The notes under the pieces: generated by a model
What the model was told of the DNA's origin: nothing
Databases searched by the model: none
The model's input: only the letters and a program-made list of their open reading frames with translations
Shown here: piece by piece, positions 6,182 through 10,384 of the stretch
Layout: each line of letters opens with the position of its first letter
Numbering within the stretch: the stretch's first letter is position 1
Assembly: GCA_030145435.1 (NCBI GenBank)
Contig: JAQYVQ010000441.1
Span: 1 to 10,384, forward strand
Origin: Syntrophobacteria bacterium
GTDB taxonomy: Bacteria; Desulfobacterota; DSWW01
Direction: 5' to 3'
DNA: 10,384 bases
Made by a program: the position numbers and the translations under genes

Positions 6182-7942
6182 ATGAAAGGGATTCAAGAAT
6201 TGCCGAGGCGATCGATATGCGGGCTGGTCTTGCTGTCCCTGCTGCTCGCACCCATTACGAGCGCGGGCGAGAAAGCCGACGAGGAAGCGGTCTCCTATCC
6301 GGGGCCTCTCGCCGCCATTGAAGACCAGTGGACCGACAAGAACCGAGAAGCCTTTGAGATCCACCTGTTCAGCATGGAACGGGACCTGGCGCCGGCGGGC
6401 GCGCCCCTCCCTCTCAGCCTGGAAGACGCATTCCGCCTGGCCCTCCGCCAGAATCTCGACCTTCGATCCGAACGGTACACGACCGACATCGCAGAAATGG
6501 AAATCAAGAAGGCAAAAGGGGCCTTTGATGCCTTTACCTTCTCGACCTTCTCTTACGATTCTTCGAGCGAGCCCCTCTCTTCTCAGCTCCAGGGCGCGGA
6601 CTCCTCCTATTTCAAGAGAGAGTCCACCCTCTTCGATATCGGCCTGGGCAAGCCGGTAAGGACGGGTGGTATCATGGAACTCGCACTCGAAATGAATCGC
6701 TTCGAGAGCAATTCCACCTTTCTGATCATCAATCCGTACTATTCCACCCGTTTGAACCTCACCTTTACCCAGCCCCTCTTGAAGAACGCCGGAATCGCCT
6801 TCCAAACCGCGCCGATCCGTATCGCGGAGAATCTCCACCTGATCAGTGGAGACCGCTGGCAAGAGTTCATCACCGACATACTCGTGACGGTCTCCCAGGC
6901 TTATTGGGATCTTGCCTTCACCTTCGAAAACCTGCAAGTCCGGAAGAAATCTCTGGCACTGGCAAAAGAACTCCTTCGAGACAACGAAACCCAGGTTCGC
7001 CTCGGCACTATGGCGCCCATCGACTTGCTCCAATCCCAGACCGGCGTCGCCCTCAGGGAGGAGGAATTGATCGGCGCAGAGGCCATGCTGGAATCGGCCC
7101 AGGACGTGCTGAAGGAACTCCTTCAGCTCGATCAGGCACCCACCTATTCCTCCACCCTGATCCTTCCCACAGACACTCCTTCCACGCCTCCTCCTCGTGA
7201 GGATTCCCGTCTGGAGGATGCCATTGCCCTTGCATTCAGGAGCCGGCCCGAGTACCGTGCTGCATTGAAGGAGTTGGAGAACAAGAATCTGCAGATCAAG
7301 GTCGCGGAGAACCAGCTCCTTCCGGTTTTGGACTTCAGGGGCAATGTCGGCCTGAACGGTCTGGCAGGAAGCGCCGTTCCTACAACGGACTTCGCGGCGA
7401 TCGAGAAGCTGAGTCCCCTCGAGCAGCTGCTCGTCCTCATAGGCGTGACCCCGTCACCGACGTTCACGAGCCCCCTGGACGGGAAGTGGAAAGAGAGTTA
7501 TGAGGAACTTTTCAGCCCAGACTCTCATCAGTGGAGTCTCGGGCTTCGATTCGAGTACCCCCTCGGAAACAACGTGGGCAAGGCCGACTATCGCCAGGCA
7601 AAGATGGACGGCCACAGGGCCCTCTGGGCCCTGCGCAGCCTTGAACAGAAGATGGTTTTGGAGGTAAAAGAAGCCTGGAGGGCCCTGGAGGTCAACCGGA
7701 AGAAGATAAGAATTTCGGAAACGACCGTACGTCTGGCGAGGCAACAGCTCGAAGCCGAACATAAGAGGCTTTCCCTGGGGCTATCCACGAACTACCAGGT
7801 GCTGCAGATGGAGGAAGACCTTAGGAACGTCCAAATCAACAGCCTGAGGGCCAAGGTGGACTACTGGAAGGCCAGGGCAAAGATGCTCAAGGCAACAGGC
7901 ACGTTCCTGCAGGAAGAAGAGATCTCGCATGATCAGATTTGA
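6182..7942 (+). CDS. TolC-family outer-membrane efflux/secretion channel
   Basis: 586-residue outer-membrane factor expected to form a trimeric beta-barrel with a periplasmic alpha-helical tunnel for efflux pumps or type I secretion. The start has AGGGGAGGG 8 nt upstream. The signal peptide is 1-28 (RR at 9-10, hydrophobic 12-22, ITSA cleavage region); Cys13 is inside the hydrophobic stretch without a lipobox, so it is not an obvious lipoprotein. The two OEP repeats are visible. The first has LEDAFRLALRQN (80-91), the barrel strand FTQPLLKNAG (195-204), VSQAYWDLAF (237-246) and RLGTMAPIDLLQSQT (273-287). The second has LEDAIALAFRSRPEYRAAL (344-362), LGLRFEYPLGNNVGKADYRQAKM (453-475) and RLSLGLSTNYQVLQMEEDL (529-547). 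A periplasmic adaptor or inner-membrane pump is not in the window, so the transported substrate cannot be named. It leads a plus-strand unit with two small envelope genes. Confidence 0.95.
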   Translation: MKGIQELPRRSICGLVLLSLLLAPITSAGEKADEEAVSYPGPLAAIEDQWTDKNREAFEIHLFSMERDLAPAGAPLPLSLEDAFRLALRQNLDLRSERYTTDIAEMEIKKAKGAFDAFTFSTFSYDSSSEPLSSQLQGADSSYFKRESTLFDIGLGKPVRTGGIMELALEMNRFESNSTFLIINPYYSTRLNLTFTQPLLKNAGIAFQTAPIRIAENLHLISGDRWQEFITDILVTVSQAYWDLAFTFENLQVRKKSLALAKELLRDNETQVRLGTMAPIDLLQSQTGVALREEELIGAEAMLESAQDVLKELLQLDQAPTYSSTLILPTDTPSTPPPREDSRLEDAIALAFRSRPEYRAALKELENKNLQIKVAENQLLPVLDFRGNVGLNGLAGSAVPTTDFAAIEKLSPLEQLLVLIGVTPSPTFTSPLDGKWKESYEELFSPDSHQWSLGLRFEYPLGNNVGKADYRQAKMDGHRALWALRSLEQKMVLEVKEAWRALEVNRKKIRISETTVRLARQQLEAEHKRLSLGLSTNYQVLQMEEDLRNVQINSLRAKVDYWKARAKMLKATGTFLQEEEISHDQI

Positions 7943-7961
7943 CGAACAGGGAGGGGCTGAC

Positions 7962-8396
7962 ATGGTCAGGAGAAGGGTGATCTCGTTCGGGTATCTGATG
8001 ATCCTCGTACCTTTCCTTTTCGGTATGGGCATGTTCGGCCAGCCAGCCGCCCGGGAGGAGGTGCCGGTAACCAAAGAGCGATTCGATGCCACCGTGGAAG
8101 ACCTCGAAGGCGTCGTCGTTCAAGTGACGCACGTGAGCTACGACGGCGAGCTGTATTTCCCGGTGTATCGCGGTAAGGGCCTGGTGACGATCCCCTTCCG
8201 GAAGATCCGCGCCTTCGAACTCGGGGAGAAAGAACAAGACCGACGTGAGGTGAAGGTAACCTTCCAGGATGAAACCAGTGAAACATTCTGGGTGGACGAA
8301 GACCTCCTGTTTCTCGGGAAGGTGTCCTACGGAACCTACCAGATCCAGGCGAAAGACATTCGCCGCCTCGAATTCACTCAGGCCCCATCGGAGTAG
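7962..8396 (+). CDS. Exported small beta-rich protein of unknown function
   Basis: 144 residues from ATG 7962, chosen because GGGAGGGG (7949-7956) lies just upstream and because it begins a clean signal peptide (MVRRR, hydrophobic 8-25, end near QPAA 27-30). An upstream ATG at 7929 would overlap tolC and bury the signal. The mature part is probably periplasmic. It alternates short hydrophobic strands and charged turns and has no cysteine. Two segments look like copies of one motif: LVTIPFRKIRAFEL (74-87) and TYQIQAKDIRRLEF (125-138), each a strand ending in an I/IR-x-hydrophobic-E pattern. FWVDEDLLFLGKVSYG (109-124) between them resembles a recurring sequence of small envelope proteins, but I cannot name the family. 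It lies 19 nt after tolC and 8 nt before the next gene, so co-expression is likely. No enzymatic motif seen. Confidence 0.72.
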   Translation: MVRRRVISFGYLMILVPFLFGMGMFGQPAAREEVPVTKERFDATVEDLEGVVVQVTHVSYDGELYFPVYRGKGLVTIPFRKIRAFELGEKEQDRREVKVTFQDETSETFWVDEDLLFLGKVSYGTYQIQAKDIRRLEFTQAPSE

Positions 8397-8404
8397 CCTC
8401 CGGG

Positions 8405-9154
8405 ATGAACCGTCGATTCAAACCGTCGTACAAGGCCTGGAGCGATGGGATTCTGCTTCTTGTCGCCACGATCGTCCTGGTCTTCTTCGTCTGGAACATG
8501 ATCCTGCATGGAATCGCGGTCAAGGAGGATCCTGGCTTTCAAACCTGGGCCGTAAGGATCTTCCTCCTTTTGTGGTTCGCCCTGGCGTTCAGCCTGCTTC
8601 TGGAGGCCGGCAGCGCGTTGCAGGAGGGCCTCAATCGAAGAGAACTCCCCCCTATCCGGGGCGCCTCATCCGTGAGGGAACGGTCCTTCCGAACCGCAGG
8701 GCAGGGCCGGGCCCTCATCCGTCATTGCACTGGACAAATGGACAAACACTTTCGCCGCTACTATGCGTTCCACCACTATCAGGCCCCCTACGTGGCCTAT
8801 TTCTACCATGGAAAGAAGGGGGCGCTCTCTCTCCTGGGCCTTCCCTGGATGAAAACGGGGTTCCTCCTCCTCTTCCTGGTCGGCATTACCGCTGTGGCCC
8901 GTGCGAATTTTTCGGGCTTTCAATGGTGGGAGTCGACGATCCTGGGGGCGGGCTGCTTGTTTGTGGTTGCCGGCCTTCTGATCCGTGTGGCGGTCCCCTA
9001 CCGGAAGGTCTGGCTACGGATCGTCGAGGAGAACAACCGGAGCTGTCTTACCTTCAGCAGTTTCGGCCGCTCAGGGGACCGCTGGTTCGAGGCGCTCTGC
9101 AGATCCATCGAAACTCAGTCCGGGGTCGTCTCCTGCTCGACCCACTCCAAGTAG
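8405..9154 (+). CDS. Four-helix integral membrane protein, unidentified (C-terminal part faintly ResB-like)
   Basis: 249 residues with hydrophobic helices at about 13-36, 48-68, 149-167 and 178-197. A basic, His/Tyr-rich hydrophilic loop lies between the pairs (about 75-140, with YYAFHHYQAPYVAYFYHG at 119-136). A soluble tail follows the last helix (200-249). The start of that tail, VPYRKVWLRIVEEN (197-210), followed by a FxxLCRSIE-like helix (228-235), reminds me of the region after the last helix of ResB/Ccs1 cytochrome c maturation proteins. The protein is about half their length and lacks a visible haem-ligand pattern, so this is a weak hint. It probably forms an operon with tolC and the exported protein (8-nt gap). 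Its last 40 nt overlap the convergent cutA gene. Reality of the gene is supported by helix content, spacing and codon use. Confidence 0.7.
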   Translation: MNRRFKPSYKAWSDGILLLVATIVLVFFVWNMILHGIAVKEDPGFQTWAVRIFLLLWFALAFSLLLEAGSALQEGLNRRELPPIRGASSVRERSFRTAGQGRALIRHCTGQMDKHFRRYYAFHHYQAPYVAYFYHGKKGALSLLGLPWMKTGFLLLFLVGITAVARANFSGFQWWESTILGAGCLFVVAGLLIRVAVPYRKVWLRIVEENNRSCLTFSSFGRSGDRWFEALCRSIETQSGVVSCSTHSK

Positions 9155-9438
9155 GGCGGCCACCCTTCGACCAGGGGGAGCGCGATGATTTCAGGGACTT
9201 CGTAGCTGTGGATCGATTTCACCTTCTCCGACAGCCGGGAAAAGAGCCGGCGCTCTGTCTTGCACAACATCAGAATCTCGCGGTCGTCACAGACTTTGCC
9301 CTGCCACCGGTAAAGCGACCGGATTCCCCCAACCAGATTCGCACATGCGATCAACCGCTCCTCGAGAAGGCCCTCCGCGATCCTTGCAGCCTCCTCCTCG
9401 GAGCCTGTGGTGATCATGACGAGGATCTTTTCCTCCAT
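9115..9438 (-). CDS. cutA: CutA1 divalent-cation tolerance protein
   Basis: 107 residues from ATG 9438-9436, which has an excellent ribosome site (AAGGAG, 8-nt spacing). A longer in-frame start at 9477 would reach into the dcd leader and is not needed. Family features: EEKILVMITTGSEEEAARIAEGLLEERLIACANLV (2-36), YRWQGKV (43-49), REILMLCKT (53-61), and IHSYEVPEIIALPLVEG (76-92). The usual HPYEVPEI motif here has Ser in place of Pro; His77 and Glu80 are kept. CutA forms a very stable trimer with a PII-like fold. It was linked genetically to copper tolerance in E. coli, but its molecular role is still unclear. It is divergent from dcd (41 bp between starts) and its 3' end overlaps the preceding membrane gene by 40 bp in convergent orientation. 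Confidence 0.95.
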   Translation of the reverse strand: MEEKILVMITTGSEEEAARIAEGLLEERLIACANLVGGIRSLYRWQGKVCDDREILMLCKTERRLFSRLSEKVKSIHSYEVPEIIALPLVEGWPPYLEWVEQETTPD

Positions 9439-9479
9439 CGGATCAACTCCTTTTCGCTTTCTATACAACGGAGACAACC

Positions 9480-10031
9480 ATGATCAAGAACGACCTCTGG
9501 ATCAAGGAGATGGCCCTGAGCAAGGGGATCATCGACCCTTTCGAGTCATCCCAGATACGAAACGGCAAGATCTCCTACGGCTTGTCAAGCTTCGGCTACG
9601 ATTTCCGCGTTTCGGACGAATTTTGGATCCCCCGTCCGGTGGAACACGCCGATTTGATCGATCCCAAGGCACTGCGAGACGATTCCTTTGAAACACTCCG
9701 GACCAAGGTGTGCCTCGTACCGCCGGCCAGCTTCGTCATGGCCAAATCTCTGGAGTATTTTCGAATTCCAAGGGAAATCCTGGGGATCTGTACCGGCAAA
9801 TCCACCTATGCCCGCTGCGGCCTCCAGATCAATATTACCCCTCTGGAACCGGAATGGGAAGGCCATCTCACCTTCTCGATTCTGAACCCTACTCCCCTGC
9901 CCATTCGGGTGTACGCCGAGGAGGGGATCGCCCAGGTGCTCTTCCTGGAGGGAAATCCCCCAGAGACATCCTACGCCGACAGGAAAGGCAAGTACCAGGC
10001 GCAAAAAGGCATTACGTTACCGAAAGTGTGA
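9480..10031 (+). CDS. dcd: dCTP deaminase family protein (Dcd) with Ser at the catalytic Glu position
   Basis: 183 residues; ATG 9480 follows GGAG with 6-nt spacing. It belongs to the trimeric dUTPase/Dcd superfamily. Dcd converts dCTP to dUTP for dTMP synthesis. Sequence landmarks of the short bacterial Dcd type are kept: ISYGLSSFGYDFRVSDEF (31-48), LVPPASFVMAKSLEYFRIP (79-97), GKSTYARCGL (106-115, with Ser108 and Arg112 matching E. coli Ser111 and Arg115), ITPLEPEWEGH (119-129), TPLPIRVYAEEGIAQVLFLEG (138-158) and the C-terminal KGKYQAQKGITLPKV (169-183). The segment that normally reads T-L/I-E-I-S-N, holding the catalytic Glu (E. coli Glu138), is TFSILN here. Ser133 (codon TCG 9876-9878) takes the Glu place without any gap. 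Deaminase activity is therefore doubtful although fold and nucleotide-binding residues look intact. The family call is firm; the function is open. Confidence 0.92.
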   Translation: MIKNDLWIKEMALSKGIIDPFESSQIRNGKISYGLSSFGYDFRVSDEFWIPRPVEHADLIDPKALRDDSFETLRTKVCLVPPASFVMAKSLEYFRIPREILGICTGKSTYARCGLQINITPLEPEWEGHLTFSILNPTPLPIRVYAEEGIAQVLFLEGNPPETSYADRKGKYQAQKGITLPKV

Positions 10032-10227
10032 GAAGCAAAGGTGGCAGAGCTGAAAGCCGAGTCTAGGTGAAAGGCAAAAGGTCAAAGCTGAAAGGGAATG
10101 TCCACGTATTGAAGAGAAAATCAGAGGAATTCCACCGTACCCCTTGGCTCAAAGCTGTTTTCGACTTCGGCACTCAGACTCGAGGCGCCACAACCCTCCC
10201 CGGGCTTGAAGAAGGTGTGAGGAGGGG
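10032..10227. other. Noncoding region between dcd and the edge gene
   Basis: 196 bases with no convincing gene. A short open frame at 10067-10249 has no ribosome site and is built from the repeat and the antisense of the next gene. The left part holds the heptamer repeat. The right part has CCCTCC (10194-10199) facing GGAGGG (10221-10226), a weak inverted repeat with a 21-nt loop and no T-run, so I do not call a terminator for either flanking gene. Confidence 0.5.
10039..10099 (+). repeat. Degenerate 7-bp tandem repeat, consensus near AGGTGAA
   Basis: Five units in perfect 7-bp register: AGGTGAA (10065), AGGCAAA (10072), AGGTCAA (10079), AGCTGAA (10086), AGGGAAT (10093). Related units lie upstream out of phase: AGGTGGC (10039), AGCTGAA (10048) and AGCCGAG (10055), with 2-3 nt insertions. 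It is purine-rich on the plus strand and starts 8 bases after the dcd stop codon. No unit repeats exactly next to itself, so this looks like an old, diverged array. Confidence 0.6.
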
Positions 10228-10384
10228 TTATTCCAGGGAGGCGAGGTAACCCCGCTTCTTCCGCCAAACGTGAACGCAAAGGAAGAAACCCGCGATGAGG
10301 AGGTAGTTTAATGCATAGTTCGAGGCAGCCCCCCAGCCGATGAGGGGAAGGATCCCTCCGGGAGTGATCTGGAAGGCGTGGATG
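10228..10384 (-). CDS. C-terminus of an unidentified integral membrane protein (partial)
   Basis: On the minus strand an open frame enters from the right edge and ends at TAA 10230-10228, giving the last 51 residues. They contain a short hydrophobic segment (GGILPLIGWGAAS), a clear final membrane helix (NYALNYLLIAGFFLCVHVW), and a basic cytoplasmic tail (RKKRGYLASLE), in line with the positive-inside rule. Too little is visible to name the family. The frame lacks stops up to the edge and the composition is typical of a polytopic membrane protein, so a real gene is likely. Confidence 0.65.
   Translation of the reverse strand, partial: IHAFQITPGGILPLIGWGAASNYALNYLLIAGFFLCVHVWRKKRGYLASLE

Noticed and set aside
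6044..7033. Minus-strand open frame opposite tolC
   Set aside because: Antisense of a clear TolC-family gene with no supporting features.
8269..9483. Long plus-strand open frame (404 codons) across the membrane gene and cutA
   Set aside because: Out of frame with the membrane protein, Pro/Gly/Arg-rich, and it would overlap three supported genes.
10039..10099. CRISPR-like array
   Set aside because: Repeat unit is 7 bp without spacers, which is a simple tandem repeat.
10067..10249. Short plus-strand open frame after dcd
   Set aside because: No ribosome site; it covers the heptamer repeat and runs antisense into the edge gene.

Overview
The window is GC-rich (high fifties percent by eye), gene-dense and mostly housekeeping or envelope-related. 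Strong Shine-Dalgarno sites, tight gene junctions and the gene set (slipin/NfeD pair, Mut7-C RNase, RsmD joined to CoaD, CoaBC, CutA, the short bacterial type of Dcd) suggest a Gram-negative bacterium, most plausibly a Desulfobacterota (former deltaproteobacteria) lineage. The TolC-type protein supports an outer membrane. The phylum is an inference; there is no rRNA or marker tree here. I see no tRNA, rRNA, CRISPR, insertion sequence or phage module.

Layout. 1-2011 (minus): nfeD followed by a slipin/stomatin gene cut by the left edge, a membrane protease/scaffold pair. 2012-2206: AT-rich divergent regulatory region with two perfect inverted repeats. 2207-3154 (plus): secreted zinc-dependent phospholipase C-like protein. 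3165-6031 (minus): a tight operon read leftwards, Mut7-C RNase, then a continuous RsmD-CoaD reading frame, then CoaBC. The junctions are a 4-nt overlap and a directly abutting stop/start. CoaBC and CoaD cover three consecutive steps of coenzyme A synthesis (phosphopantothenate to dephospho-CoA). 6032-6181: divergent promoter region. 6182-9154 (plus): TolC-family outer-membrane protein, a small exported beta-rich protein and a four-helix membrane protein, probably one transcription unit. 9115-9438 (minus): CutA, overlapping the end of the membrane protein gene. 9480-10031 (plus): dCTP deaminase family protein. 10032-10227: noncoding, with a degenerate 7-bp tandem repeat. 10228-10384 (minus): C-terminus of an unidentified membrane protein.

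I do not see a clear new multi-gene system. The most surprising points are: (1) the Dcd homologue has Ser where the family's catalytic Glu should be, while the rest of the active-site framework is kept; (2) rsmD and coaD are fused in one frame yet keep a well-placed internal start; (3) unidentified small envelope genes sit behind tolC; (4) inverted repeats flank candidate -10 elements upstream of nfeD and the phospholipase gene; (5) a heptameric repeat lies downstream of dcd.
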